Of a DNA stretch of 64,000 bases, positions 55,503 to 64,000 are shown one piece after another (position 1 is the first letter of the stretch; the number at the start of each line of letters is the position of its first letter). The stretch is from NCBI GenBank assembly GCA_004553625.1, contig SFKX01000007.1:62001-126000 (forward strand), given 5' to 3'. Both the position numbers and the translations under genes were made by a program. The notes under the pieces were generated by a model. That model worked only from the letters and a program-made list of their open reading frames with translations, was not told the origin of the DNA and did not search any database. This stretch comes from Clostridiales bacterium. GTDB taxonomy: Bacteria; Bacillota_A; Clostridia; Oscillospirales; Oscillospiraceae.

Positions 55503-58058
55503 TCAATGTGCCTCCGACCACGAATGTCCGCTGTGCGCCTCCGCAGTCAGCGGGACGGAAAGCTGCACGGCACGCTCCATCTCCTCCTCAAGCAGGGCGG
55601 CGACGCGCTCCGCCTCCCGCTCCGGACACTCCGCGATGAGCTCGTCATGCACTTGCAGGATGAGCCGGGCCTCCAGGCCCTCCGTGCGCAGCCTGCGCCG
55701 GACGTTCACCATCGCCAGCTTTATGATGTCCGCCGCGGTCCCCTGGATTGGCATGTTCCGCGCGACGCGCTCGCCGAAGCTGCGCGTATTGAAATTAGAG
55801 GCCTTGAGCTCCGGGACGGGCCTGCGCCTGCCGAACAGGGTCTCGACGTAGCCGCGCTCCTTCGCCTCTTTTATGACCCTGTCCATATACTCGCGCACGC
55901 CGTGGTACTTTTCCAGGTACGCCTCGATATAGGCTCTGGCCTCGGCTGGGCTCACGCGGATGTCCTGGGCCAGCGAAAAGGCCGAGATGCCGTAGACTAT
56001 GCCGAAGTTCACCGCCTTGGCGCTGCTGCGCATCTGGGGAGTGACCTCGCCCAACGGCACGCCGAAAACCTGCGAGGCCGTGACGGCGTGGATGTCCTCC
56101 CCGCTTTTGAACGCCGCCTGCATCGTCTCGTCGCCGGAGATGTGCGCCAGCAGGCGCAGTTCTATCTGGCTGTAGTCCGCGTCCACGAGGATGCTGCCCG
56201 GACCCGCCACGAACATGCGCCGTATCTGGGCGCCCAGTTCCTTGCGCACGGGGATGTTCTGCAGGTTCGGCTCCGTGCTTGAGAGGCGGCCCGTGGCCGT
56301 CACCGTCATCTTAAAGTTCGTATGGATGCGCCCGTCCGAGGATATGACCTTGAGCAGCCCGTCCGCATAGGTGCTCTTGAGCTTCATCAGCATCCTGTAG
56401 TCGAGTATCTCGCCTATTATGGCGTGCTTGCCGACGAGCTTTTCCAGGATCTCTGCGTTCGTGCTCCAGCCGGTCTTGGTCTTTTTTCCGGCGGGCAGCA
56501 TCAGCTCCTCGAAGAGCACCTCCCCGAGCTGCTTGGGCGAGTTGATGTTGAACTCGTGTCCCGCCAGGTCCCAGATGCTCTTTTGCAGTCTTTCAATGCT
56601 CTCCGTCAGGCTGGAGCCGAAGTCCGAAAGCGCGCTCCTGTCTACGAGGAAGCCCGCGCGCTCCATCTCCGCCAGGACCTCGCAGAGCGGCAATTCGATC
56701 TCGAAATACAGCTTTTCCGCCCCGGCCTCTGCGAGCTTCCGGCTCAGGACCGGCATGAGCTCCAGCGCCGCCTGCGCCTCCGGCAGTTCCCCGCCGAGGT
56801 GCCGCCGCGCCAGCTTGCCCAGCTCGTAGGAGCTCTCCGTCGGGTCAAGCACATAGCCCGCGAGCGCCGTATCAAAAACGAAGCCCTCCGTACTCAGGCC
56901 CTCCGCCAGAGCAAGACCCATAAGGTCCTTCACGTTCTGCGCGGACTTTTTGACCTCATCAGAAAACAGCAGACGCAGCAGGCGGTTGTAGTCCTCACCC
57001 AGCTCCGCCCAGCGCAGCTCGAACACCGCCTTGCCGTCGCATATGCTCAGGCTGTCCAGGTCCCCGGCCGGGCAGGCCAGGCCGATGGTCTCAGCGGCGC
57101 GCAGGCGCTCCTCGGCCTCGGCCGCGCTTATGCCCTCCAGCTCGGGCAGGGCCCTGCTCTGCTCCTCAGCCGCGGCCTCCGGAGCCGGTTCCAGACCCCA
57201 TTTTTCTATGAACTTGCGGAAGCCCAGCCTGTTCAGGACCCCGTAGAGCTCCGGACCGAAGTCCGGCTTCCAGGCCGCGTCCTCCGGGCTGAGCTCCACC
57301 GGCGCTTCGCGGCTGATGGTGGCGAGGGTGTAGGACATCTTCGCGCTCTCGCGGCCCGCTTCCAGCTTTTTGCGGACGCCGTCCTTGATATCCAGCGTGT
57401 CCAGGCGCTCGTAGATTTCCGCCACGCCGCCGAAACGGCGCACCAGGTCCAGAGCGGTCTTTTCGCCTATGCCGGGGACGCCAGGGATGTTGTCCGACGC
57501 GTCGCCCATCAGCGCCTTGAGGTCCACCATCAGCTTCGGGCCAAAGCCGTACTCCTCCTCGAACCTCGCGCGGTCGTAGAGTATCGTCTCCGTCTGACCC
57601 ATGCGGCTCTTTACGTGCAGCACGCTGGTCGTGTCGGATATGAGCTGGAAGCTGTCCTTGTCGCCCGTCACGATCTCGCAGGCCCAGCCCGCGGCCTCGC
57701 AGCGCGCGGAGACGGCGCCCAGGATGTCGTCCGCCTCCCAGCCCGCGGCCTCCAGACGGCGGATGTGCATGGCGTCCAGCGTCTCCTTCAAAAGCGGCAG
57801 CTGCACCGCCAGCTCCTCCGGCATCGGCTTGCGCTGCGCCTTGTATCCCTCGTACATCTCGTGCCGGAAGGTTGGCGCGGGCAGGTCAAAGGCCACGCAG
57901 AGCGAATCCGGCGTCTCGCTGTCCAGCAGCTTCTGCAAAATGGCAAGAAAGCCGTAGACCGCGTTCGTCGGCGTCCCGTCCGGCGCATTGAGCGGCCGGA
58001 CTCCGTAAAAGGCGCGGTTCACGACACTGTTGCCGTCGAGTATCATCAGTTTATTCAT
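55503..58058 (-). CDS. polA: DNA polymerase I
   Basis: An 851-residue polymerase with an N-terminal 5'-3' exonuclease (ILDGNSVVNRAFYG, GVPGIGEKTALDL) and C-terminal polymerase domain (motif A DADYSQIELRLLAH, motif B RSSAKAVNFGIVYG, motif C LQVHDELI). The middle 3'-5' exonuclease domain has lost its acidic residues (VFEL... replaces the usual D-x-E), as in Bacillus, so it should not proofread. Start at 58058; it overlaps the CapA gene stop by eight bases. Confidence 0.96.
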   Translation of the reverse strand: MNKLMILDGNSVVNRAFYGVRPLNAPDGTPTNAVYGFLAILQKLLDSETPDSLCVAFDLPAPTFRHEMYEGYKAQRKPMPEELAVQLPLLKETLDAMHIRRLEAAGWEADDILGAVSARCEAAGWACEIVTGDKDSFQLISDTTSVLHVKSRMGQTETILYDRARFEEEYGFGPKLMVDLKALMGDASDNIPGVPGIGEKTALDLVRRFGGVAEIYERLDTLDIKDGVRKKLEAGRESAKMSYTLATISREAPVELSPEDAAWKPDFGPELYGVLNRLGFRKFIEKWGLEPAPEAAAEEQSRALPELEGISAAEAEERLRAAETIGLACPAGDLDSLSICDGKAVFELRWAELGEDYNRLLRLLFSDEVKKSAQNVKDLMGLALAEGLSTEGFVFDTALAGYVLDPTESSYELGKLARRHLGGELPEAQAALELMPVLSRKLAEAGAEKLYFEIELPLCEVLAEMERAGFLVDRSALSDFGSSLTESIERLQKSIWDLAGHEFNINSPKQLGEVLFEELMLPAGKKTKTGWSTNAEILEKLVGKHAIIGEILDYRMLMKLKSTYADGLLKVISSDGRIHTNFKMTVTATGRLSSTEPNLQNIPVRKELGAQIRRMFVAGPGSILVDADYSQIELRLLAHISGDETMQAAFKSGEDIHAVTASQVFGVPLGEVTPQMRSSAKAVNFGIVYGISAFSLAQDIRVSPAEARAYIEAYLEKYHGVREYMDRVIKEAKERGYVETLFGRRRPVPELKASNFNTRSFGERVARNMPIQGTAADIIKLAMVNVRRRLRTEGLEARLILQVHDELIAECPEREAERVAALLEEEMERAVQLSVPLTAEAHSGHSWSEAH

Positions 58059-59346
58059 TGTTCGGCATCTCCAGGGTCCCAAAAATACGCTCGCAGTCCT
58101 CGAGCGCCTGCTGCAGCGTTGAATACATGTACGGCGTTATCACCCCGCCGCGGTCGTCGCCCGCCTCGTAGTCCGCGATGGCGGAGCGTATGTCCCAGAG
58201 CCTCCGGCCCCAGCCCGCAGTCTGCTTAGACATTCCGAAGTCCGAGATGTTCAGCATTATCATCGGGACGTACTCGCAGGAGCTTATCACAGTCTCGCCG
58301 GTGTAGGGGTCCTTCGTCAGCTCGAGCTCGACCATCGCCGTGAGGTTTGTATAAGTCCGGGTCTGGCAGGAAAGCAGGTTCCCCAGGCAGTAGCACACAA
58401 AGCCCGTGCGCGTCGTGCCGTTCTCGTCCGTCACCGTGCGCAGCTCCATCGGCTCCGGGACGTGCGGGTGGCCGCCTATGACCAGGTCCGCGCCCTCTGC
58501 GAAGAAGTAGTCCGCCAGCTCCGTCTGGTATTGCGTCGCGCCGGTGACGTACTCCCCGCCCCAGTGGACGCTGACGGCTATGATATCCGTCCCCAGCGCC
58601 CGGGCCGCGGCCATGTCCGCGGCCAGCATATCGTAGTCCACCTTGGAGCAGTAGGTCATGTAGTCCGTCGTATAGACGTTCAGGCCGAACTCCACGCCGT
58701 CCACGGGTATGCCGTTCGTGCCGTAGGTGTAGTTCAGGAAGGCGATGCTGATGCCGTTTATCTCCTTGACGAGGATGCCGTTGTTGTCGTCCCGTTCCTC
58801 CTGCGTCCGGTAGGCGCCGACGTGGTCCAGCCCTGCCTCGTCCAGGACGTCCAGGGTGCGGATGATGCCCTCGTGCCAGTTGTCCATGGCGTGGTTGCTG
58901 GCCATATTCACGAGGTCGAAACCGACCTCCTTGAGCGAATAGGCCAGGTCGTCCGGAACGTGGAACAGCGGATATCCCGTCCACTTCCCGTCTCCGGAGA
59001 AGGCGCCCTCAAAGCAGCAGAGCGCATAGTCCGCGTCCGCCACGTAGTGCGCCACGTCCTCGAAGATTGGGACGTAGTCGTAGCTGCCGTCCTCTTGCAG
59101 CGCCTCGTCGTGCAGCGGCGTGTGCATGACGAGGTCCCCGGCAAGCGTGAGCTTCACGACGCTGGGCGTCGGTTCAGGCGTGGGTTCGGGCGTAGGTTCC
59201 GGCGTCGGCTCCGGGCTGGGCGTGGGCGCCTGTACGCCGGATTCCGGCGTCGGCAGCGTCACTTCCGGCTCTCCGGCCGCGCCGCAGGCGGCAAGGCCCA
59301 GCATCAGCGCGGCGCAGAGCAGCAGTGCGGCTGTGCGTTTCATCAT
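58051..59346 (-). CDS. CapA family metallophosphatase-like lipoprotein
   Basis: A 431-residue lipoprotein: signal to lipobox LAAC (Cys 21), a (Pro-Thr-Pro-Glu) repeat linker at about residues 40-62, then the CapA/PGA_cap domain with LTLAGDLVMHTPLHDEA, VNMASNHAMDNWHEG, VHWGGEY and IGGHPHVPEPME. CapA-like proteins are linked to poly-gamma-glutamate capsule, but most members, like this one far from capB/capC, have unknown roles. GAGGGG lies six bases before the first of two adjacent ATG. It overlaps uvrB by four bases. Confidence 0.88.
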   Translation of the reverse strand: MMKRTAALLLCAALMLGLAACGAAGEPEVTLPTPESGVQAPTPSPEPTPEPTPEPTPEPTPSVVKLTLAGDLVMHTPLHDEALQEDGSYDYVPIFEDVAHYVADADYALCCFEGAFSGDGKWTGYPLFHVPDDLAYSLKEVGFDLVNMASNHAMDNWHEGIIRTLDVLDEAGLDHVGAYRTQEERDDNNGILVKEINGISIAFLNYTYGTNGIPVDGVEFGLNVYTTDYMTYCSKVDYDMLAADMAAARALGTDIIAVSVHWGGEYVTGATQYQTELADYFFAEGADLVIGGHPHVPEPMELRTVTDENGTTRTGFVCYCLGNLLSCQTRTYTNLTAMVELELTKDPYTGETVISSCEYVPMIMLNISDFGMSKQTAGWGRRLWDIRSAIADYEAGDDRGGVITPYMYSTLQQALEDCERIFGTLEMPNNE

Positions 59347-61310
59347 TTTTCACCCCTCAGCTTTATGAGCTGGTCGCGCAGTATTGCGGCGTACTCGAAT
59401 TCGAGCATCTTCGCCGCCTCGCGCATCTTCTTCTCGAGCTTTTCTATCTCGGCTCTGCGCTCCGACTCGGTCATCTTGATGCCGTCGCGGCGGCGTCCGG
59501 CCTTGCCCGCGTCCGTGGAGATCTCGATGACGTCGCGCACGCTTTTTATTATTGTCTGCGGAACTATGCCGTGGGCCTTGTTGTAGGCGTCCTGCTTTTT
59601 GCGGCGGCGCTCAGTCTCCGTGATGGCCGCGCGCATTGAGGGCGTAACCGTATCCGCGTACATGATGACCAGGCCCTCCGCGTTTCGCGCAGCTCGGCCG
59701 ATGGTCTGGATAAGGCTCGTCTCGCTGCGGAGGAAGCCCTCCTTGTCCGCGTCCAGGATGGCGACGAGCGACACCTCCGGCAGGTCCAGGCCCTCGCGCA
59801 GGAGGTTTATGCCCACCAGAACGTCGAATTCGCCGAGGCGCAGGTCGCGGATTATCTCCATGCGCTCGATGGCGCCGATATCGTGGTGCATGTAGCGGCA
59901 CTTTATCCCCGCGTTCGTCAGGTAGGCGGAGAGGTCCTCGGCCATCTTCTTGGTCAGCGTGGTGACCAGAGTGCGCTGGCCCTTTTCTATCCTCGCCTTG
60001 ACCTCGTCCATGAGGTCGTCTATCTGGCCCTCCACCGGGCGGACGGAGATCTCCGGGTCCAAGAGGCCCGTGGGGCGTATAATCTGCTCCGCTATCTGCC
60101 CGGAGCGCTCGCGCTCATACTCGCCCGGCGTGGCGGAGACGTACACCGCCTGGCCGATGCGCTGCTGGAACTCCTCGAACTTGAGCGGGCGGTTGTCGAA
60201 GGCCGAGGGCAGGCGGAAGCCGTAGTTCACCAGGGTCTCTTTCCGCGCCCTGTCGCCGCGGTACATCGCCCGCACCTGCGGCAGTGTGACGTGGGACTCG
60301 TCCACAAAGAGCACGAAGTCCTTCGGGAAATAGTCCAAAAGCGTCATCGGCGCGCTGCCCGGCTCCCGGCCGGAGATGATACGGCTGTAGTTCTCGATAC
60401 CCGTGCAGTAGCCCAGTTCCTGTATCATCTCGATGTCGAAGCTCGTGCGCTGCTCTATCCGCTGCGCCTCCAGGTATTTGTCCTGAGACTTGAAAAACGC
60501 CACGCGCTCGTCGCACTCGCGGCGTATCTCCTTCACCGCCGCCGCCATCTTTTCCTTCGTCGTTACGTAGTGGCTGGCGGGGTATATGGCTACGTGGTTC
60601 AGTATCCTCGTCGGCGTCCCGGTGACCGGGTTTATCTCGGAGATGCGGTCTATCTCGTCCCCGAAGAACTCTATCCGTATCGCCTTGTCGTAGGCATAGA
60701 CCGGGAACACCTCGACGGTGTCGCCGCGGACCCGGAACATGTTGCGGTCAAAGGCGATGTCGTTTCGCTCGTAGCGGATTTCGATGAGCTTTTTCAAAAG
60801 CTCGTCCCGCTCCTTCTGCTGGCCGGGGCGGAGCGATATGACCATGTTGGCGTAGTCGATCGGGTCGCCCAGGCCGTAGATGCATGACACGGACGAGACC
60901 ACCACCACGTCCCGCCGCTCCGACAGGCTGGAGGTCGCGGAGTGGCGCAGGCGCTCTATCTCGTCGTTTATAGAGCTGTCCTTTTCGATATAGGTGTCCG
61001 TCGTGGGGATGTATGCCTCGGGCTGGTAGTAGTCGTAGTACGAGACGAAATACTCCACGGCGTTCTCCGGGAAGAACTCGCGGAACTCCGAGCAGAGCTG
61101 GGCGGCCAGGGTCTTGTTGTGCGCGAGCACCAGCGTCGGGCGCTGGATGCGCTCTATGACCTTGGCCATCGTATAGGTCTTGCCGGAACCCGTGACGCCG
61201 AGCAGGGTCTGCTCAGCTATCCCGCGCTCCAGGCCAGATGCCAGCGCGTCTATGGCCTCCGGCTGGTCCCCAGACGGAACATAGCTGCTGACTACGTGAA
61301 AATCCGGCAT
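59343..61310 (-). CDS. uvrB: Excinuclease ABC subunit B
   Basis: Damage-verifying helicase of nucleotide excision repair. The 655-residue protein has Walker A GVTGSGKT near residue 38, the beta-hairpin region with YYDYYQPEAYIP near 90, helicase motifs up to QTIGRAARN near 540 and the C-terminal UVR domain (EKLEKKMREAAKMLEFEYAA) that binds UvrC. AGGAG lies six bases before the ATG at 61310. uvrA, normally its partner gene, is outside the window. Confidence 0.96.
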   Translation of the reverse strand: MPDFHVVSSYVPSGDQPEAIDALASGLERGIAEQTLLGVTGSGKTYTMAKVIERIQRPTLVLAHNKTLAAQLCSEFREFFPENAVEYFVSYYDYYQPEAYIPTTDTYIEKDSSINDEIERLRHSATSSLSERRDVVVVSSVSCIYGLGDPIDYANMVISLRPGQQKERDELLKKLIEIRYERNDIAFDRNMFRVRGDTVEVFPVYAYDKAIRIEFFGDEIDRISEINPVTGTPTRILNHVAIYPASHYVTTKEKMAAAVKEIRRECDERVAFFKSQDKYLEAQRIEQRTSFDIEMIQELGYCTGIENYSRIISGREPGSAPMTLLDYFPKDFVLFVDESHVTLPQVRAMYRGDRARKETLVNYGFRLPSAFDNRPLKFEEFQQRIGQAVYVSATPGEYERERSGQIAEQIIRPTGLLDPEISVRPVEGQIDDLMDEVKARIEKGQRTLVTTLTKKMAEDLSAYLTNAGIKCRYMHHDIGAIERMEIIRDLRLGEFDVLVGINLLREGLDLPEVSLVAILDADKEGFLRSETSLIQTIGRAARNAEGLVIMYADTVTPSMRAAITETERRRKKQDAYNKAHGIVPQTIIKSVRDVIEISTDAGKAGRRRDGIKMTESERRAEIEKLEKKMREAAKMLEFEYAAILRDQLIKLRGEK

Positions 61311-61435
61311 GATTTCTCCTTTAATATACACTGATTTTACAAGCAATTTTACCACACCGTTACAGTCTTGAAAAGCCCCCGCATTCATGTTTTGCCGCGC
61401 CCCGGGCGTTGCCTTGGCAGGTCGAGTCTTGGCCC

Positions 61436-61464
61436 TTGACGCAGGAGAGTATTGGTTATAAAAT
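61436..61464 (+). promoter_or_regulatory. Promoter of the xpaC-telA-lemA genes
   Basis: TTGACG (61436-61441), 17 bases, TAAAAT (61459-61464), about 42 bases before the TTG start at 61506. Confidence 0.75.
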
Positions 61465-61505
61465 AATATGGTATATCGCAGTTTACCATATAGGAGGAGC
61501 TATCC

Positions 61506-62207
61506 TTGAAAAACAAAAAACCCAGGGCTTACATCCCAATATACGCCTTTGCAGTGGCGTGGATCGTCTGTGCCTTTTTCATACCCATGTATACACTGGC
61601 GGGACTCGCGGGCAGTGCCGCAGTCTCCGCCGCAGCAGCGGTAGTCGCCTACTATACCGCCGGCTTCATTCTCTCTAAAAGGCCCGCCAAGGCCGAGCCG
61701 GAGCCGGAACCCGTCAAGAAAGAAGAGCCCGCCCTTAGCCCGGAGGTCCAGGCCATAATAGACGACGGCAAGCGCGCAATGAAGGAAATGGGCAGGCTCT
61801 ACTCCTCCATCAAGAATAACGACGTCAGAAAACGCATAAACGAACTCATGCGCGTCTCGGATAAGATCGTCCAGGACGCCGTGGACGACCCCTCGGACGT
61901 GCCGCAGATACGCAAGTTCCTCGACTACTACCTGCCCACAACGATAAAACTGCTCAACGCCTACGACCGCATGAGCGACCAGGGCATCGAGGGCTCGAAC
62001 CTGTCGAAGTCCATGTCCAGTATCGAGGACATGCTCGACACGGCGATAGACGCCTTCAAAAAGCAGCTTGATTCGCTCTTTGCCAACCAGGCGCTGGATA
62101 TCGAGACGGATATCAGCGTCATGAACCAGATGCTGGCCCGCGAGGGCCTTTCGGACGACGATGCGGACACCATCATAAAGGCCGCGCGCTCCGGCAAGAC
62201 GGAATAA
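61506..62207 (+). CDS. XpaC family protein
   Basis: A 233-residue protein with two N-terminal transmembrane segments (about residues 9-28 and 33-55) and a helical cytoplasmic domain containing KFLDYYLPTTIKLLNAYDRM, typical of XpaC (PF10112). The TTG start has GGAGG eight bases upstream. XpaC-TelA pairs occur in many Firmicutes; the historical name (indolyl phosphate hydrolysis) does not describe a proven activity. It lies 15 bases before telA. Confidence 0.88.
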   Translation: MKNKKPRAYIPIYAFAVAWIVCAFFIPMYTLAGLAGSAAVSAAAAVVAYYTAGFILSKRPAKAEPEPEPVKKEEPALSPEVQAIIDDGKRAMKEMGRLYSSIKNNDVRKRINELMRVSDKIVQDAVDDPSDVPQIRKFLDYYLPTTIKLLNAYDRMSDQGIEGSNLSKSMSSIEDMLDTAIDAFKKQLDSLFANQALDIETDISVMNQMLAREGLSDDDADTIIKAARSGKTE

Positions 62208-62222
62208 GAAAGGACAGTTAAG

Positions 62223-63392
62223 ATGGACGAAAACAAGGAATTCATCCCCTCCCTGACGCTCGACCCGAACGCGGCCTCCGCCGCCTCCGCCGTGCAGCTG
62301 CCGGAGGAGCCGGCCGCCCCGGTGCTGGAGGAGAAAAAGGAAGTCCCCGTTGAAAAGCTCGAACTTGAACGCCTCTCCCCCGCAGAGCAGGCCGCGGTGA
62401 AGGAATTTGCAAAGCAGATAGACGTCACGAACTCCGAGCAGGTCCTCAACTACGGCTCCGCCGCTCAGAAGAACATTGCGGACTTCTCCGACGCCGCGCT
62501 CAGCAAGGTCCGCACCAAGGACCTCGGCGAGGTGGGCGAGGAGCTCTCGGACCTGGTCGTCCAGCTCCAGGGCATGAACTTCGACGAGGAGGAGAAAAAA
62601 GGCTTCCTGGGCTTCTTCAAAAAGCAGCGTCAGAGCATCGCCGCGCTCAAGGCCCAGTACGACAAGGCCGAAGTCAACGTGGACAAGATCGCCGACCAGC
62701 TTCAAAAGCACGAGCTCACGCTCATGAAGGACATCGCCATGATGGACAAGATGTACGAGATGAATCAGCAGTACCACAAGGAGCTGACCATGTACATCAT
62801 CGCCGGCAAACTCCGCTGCAAGGAGCTGCGCGAGACCGAGCTGCCCCGGCTCCAGCAGGTCGCAAAGGAGTCCGGCAAGACCGAGGACGCGCAGGCCGCG
62901 AACGACTACGCCAACATGCTCGGCCGGTTCGAGAAAAAGCTGCACGACCTGGAGCTTACGCGCATGGTGTCGGTCCAGATGTCCCCGCAGATACGCATGA
63001 TACAGAATAACGATTCCGTCATGGCGGAGAAGATACGCTCCTCCATTGTGAACACCATCCCGCTCTGGAAGAGCCAGATGACCCTTGCGCTCACGCTGCA
63101 CCACTCCCAGCAGGCCATGGAGGCCCAGCGCGAGGTGAACGACATGACGAACCGCCTCCTCCAGGCCAACGCCGAAAAGCTGCACCAGGGCAGCGTGGAG
63201 ATAGCCAAGGAGTCCGAGCGCGGCATCGTCGATATCGAGACTCTGCAAAAGACCAACCAGGAGCTCATCAGCACGCTCGAGGAGGTCCGCCAGATCCAGG
63301 CCGAGGGCGCGAAAAAGCGCGCAGAGGCCGAGGTAGAGCTGGGCCGCATTGAGGGCGAGCTGAAGCAAAAGCTGCTTGAATTGAGGGGATGA
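62223..63392 (+). CDS. TelA-like toxic anion resistance protein
   Basis: A 389-residue, almost entirely helical protein of PF05816. It has the family stretch YGSAAQKNIADFSDAALSKVRTKD near residue 78 and long coiled-coil segments throughout, with QMSPQIRMIQNNDSVMAEKI near 258. TelA was named for tellurite resistance, but chromosomal copies in Firmicutes relate to envelope stress and antimicrobial tolerance. It follows xpaC and precedes the lemA-like gene by one base, indicating one operon. Confidence 0.92.
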   Translation: MDENKEFIPSLTLDPNAASAASAVQLPEEPAAPVLEEKKEVPVEKLELERLSPAEQAAVKEFAKQIDVTNSEQVLNYGSAAQKNIADFSDAALSKVRTKDLGEVGEELSDLVVQLQGMNFDEEEKKGFLGFFKKQRQSIAALKAQYDKAEVNVDKIADQLQKHELTLMKDIAMMDKMYEMNQQYHKELTMYIIAGKLRCKELRETELPRLQQVAKESGKTEDAQAANDYANMLGRFEKKLHDLELTRMVSVQMSPQIRMIQNNDSVMAEKIRSSIVNTIPLWKSQMTLALTLHHSQQAMEAQREVNDMTNRLLQANAEKLHQGSVEIAKESERGIVDIETLQKTNQELISTLEEVRQIQAEGAKKRAEAEVELGRIEGELKQKLLELRG

Positions 63393-63393
63393 A

Positions 63394-63948
63394 ATGTACA
63401 AGAGATCGCTCAAACATCCAATAACCGCGCTGCTGGTTGCAATAATCACCTGCGGCTTTGCGCTGGTGCTCAACACGCAGATGAAGCTCGGCGAGGCGGT
63501 GCAGGCGGTCGAGGACGGTTTCTTCACCTCCACCCCCGGCGCGCGGAGCATCTACTCCCGCTTGCAGGAGAAGCTTGACGCCTCGAACGGGCTTTGGACC
63601 ATCCTCGAGGGCGTGGACGCAGACGCGGCAGATGACCTTTCCGTCAGCCGCAGCTCCCTCCTCAGCGCTTACGAGAGCCGGGATATCGCTGCCATGTACG
63701 ACGCCAACGCCGAGCTCGACAAGGCCTTCGCCGAGGCCGAGTCCGCCCTGGACGGCGCGGAGCTCAGCGAGGGCGAGCAGAAGAGCCTTGAAAGCTACGT
63801 CAGCACCTATGAGGGCGCATCCAAAATGATAGAGCAGAACAGCTACAACAGCAGTGTACTGGAATTCATGCGCTCCGTTTTCAACAAGTTCCCCGCCTCG
63901 CGGCTGGCCGCCTTTGCCGGAGTTGAACCGCCGGTGAGTTTTGAATAA
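63394..63948 (+). CDS. LemA-like membrane-anchored protein
   Basis: A 184-residue protein with one N-terminal membrane segment (about residues 8-27) and a helical domain. The phrase TPGARSIYSRLQEKLDASNGL and the C-terminal VFNKFPASRLAAFAGVEP recall the LemA fold, though similarity is loose and it lacks the usual VRxNQV motif near the start. It starts one base after telA, so it belongs to the same operon; LemA-TPM gene pairs are common, and a signal-bearing gene follows. Confidence 0.6.
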   Translation: MYKRSLKHPITALLVAIITCGFALVLNTQMKLGEAVQAVEDGFFTSTPGARSIYSRLQEKLDASNGLWTILEGVDADAADDLSVSRSSLLSAYESRDIAAMYDANAELDKAFAEAESALDGAELSEGEQKSLESYVSTYEGASKMIEQNSYNSSVLEFMRSVFNKFPASRLAAFAGVEPPVSFE

Positions 63949-63965
63949 ATGGGAGTATGCCTTTG

Positions 63966-64000
63966 ATGAAACGTTTTTTTGCACTTTTATTGGTCCTGCT
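63966..64000 (+). CDS. Start of an exported protein (partial)
   Basis: Only 11 codons are present (KRFFALLLVLL), a clear signal-peptide start, with GGGAG about ten bases upstream. By analogy with other lemA neighbourhoods it could be a TPM-domain (YgcG-like) protein, but that cannot be verified here. An in-frame ATG at 63957 is also possible. Confidence 0.5.
   Translation, partial: MKRFFALLLVL

Noticed and set aside
59150..59240. Tandem DNA repeat as a separate element
   Set aside because: It encodes the Pro-Thr-Pro-Glu linker of the CapA-like lipoprotein and needs no other explanation.
61500..63551. 683-codon minus-strand ORF over xpaC and telA
   Set aside because: Leu/Val/His-rich antisense frame without a start site; the plus strand has a promoter, binding sites and family motifs.

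Overview
The window reads as a chromosomal segment of an endospore-forming, GC-rich member of the Clostridia (Firmicutes), most like the Oscillospiraceae and relatives. This rests on conserved Firmicute gene orders (scpA-scpB-DUF2953; tig-clpP-clpX-lon-engB; rplS-lepB-rbgA-rnhB-yraN), a spoIVFA/spoIVFB-like pair, DUF1540, PadR-YjdF and XpaC-TelA-LemA genes, strong GGAGG-type ribosome binding sites and Gram-positive sigma-A promoters with 17-base spacers. No database search was possible, so the taxonomic placement is inference. Nearly all of the sequence is protein coding; two tRNA genes are present and no rRNA operon, CRISPR array or intact insertion sequence was seen.

Layout. 1-9072 (minus): DUF2953 protein, ScpB, ScpA, an M50 peptidase, then the proteostasis block EngB, Lon, ClpX, ClpP, trigger factor. 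9073-13958: a phosphoesterase, a hidden DUF1540 gene (plus), threonine synthase, YraN, RNase HII, RbgA and signal peptidase I. 13959-20052: a zinc-ribbon gene (plus) set between lepB and rplS, then a partial molybdenum-cofactor group (MOSC, moaC, moaA), a CatA-like acetyltransferase and two radical-SAM-associated genes. 20169-21568: spoIVFB/spoIVFA-like genes. 21664-23110: tRNA-Pro and what looks like the decayed remnant of an element that integrated into its 3' end, carrying broken ABC-transporter genes. 23163-33662: an accessory stretch of acetyltransferases, small regulators (XRE, PadR, TetR), rubrerythrin, secG, DUF436, DUF3048, rarD and small membrane proteins.

33697-47098 (mostly minus): ArsC-like protein, M19 dipeptidase, PatB-type lyase, RNase J, RecR, Rpe, then an amino-sugar and lysine/wall-precursor group (sugar nucleotidyltransferase-like acyltransferase, glmM, nagB, dapL, dapF) and a 902-residue FAD/iron-sulfur oxidoreductase, divergent from a HypA-like gene. 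47792-50962 (plus): a three-gene ABC importer of the tryptophan/tyrosine (TrpXYZ-like) class, preceded by a promoter, a 44-codon tyrosine-rich leader ORF and a strong intrinsic terminator with a competing hairpin; this looks like a classical leader-peptide attenuator responding to tyrosine and is the most interesting feature here. 51006-61310 (minus): a small membrane protein, birA, tRNA-Thr, radC, tsaD, rimI, a zincin fused to a catalytically dead low-molecular-weight phosphatase domain, polA, a CapA-family lipoprotein and uvrB. 61506-64000 (plus): xpaC-, telA- and lemA-like genes and the start of a further exported protein.
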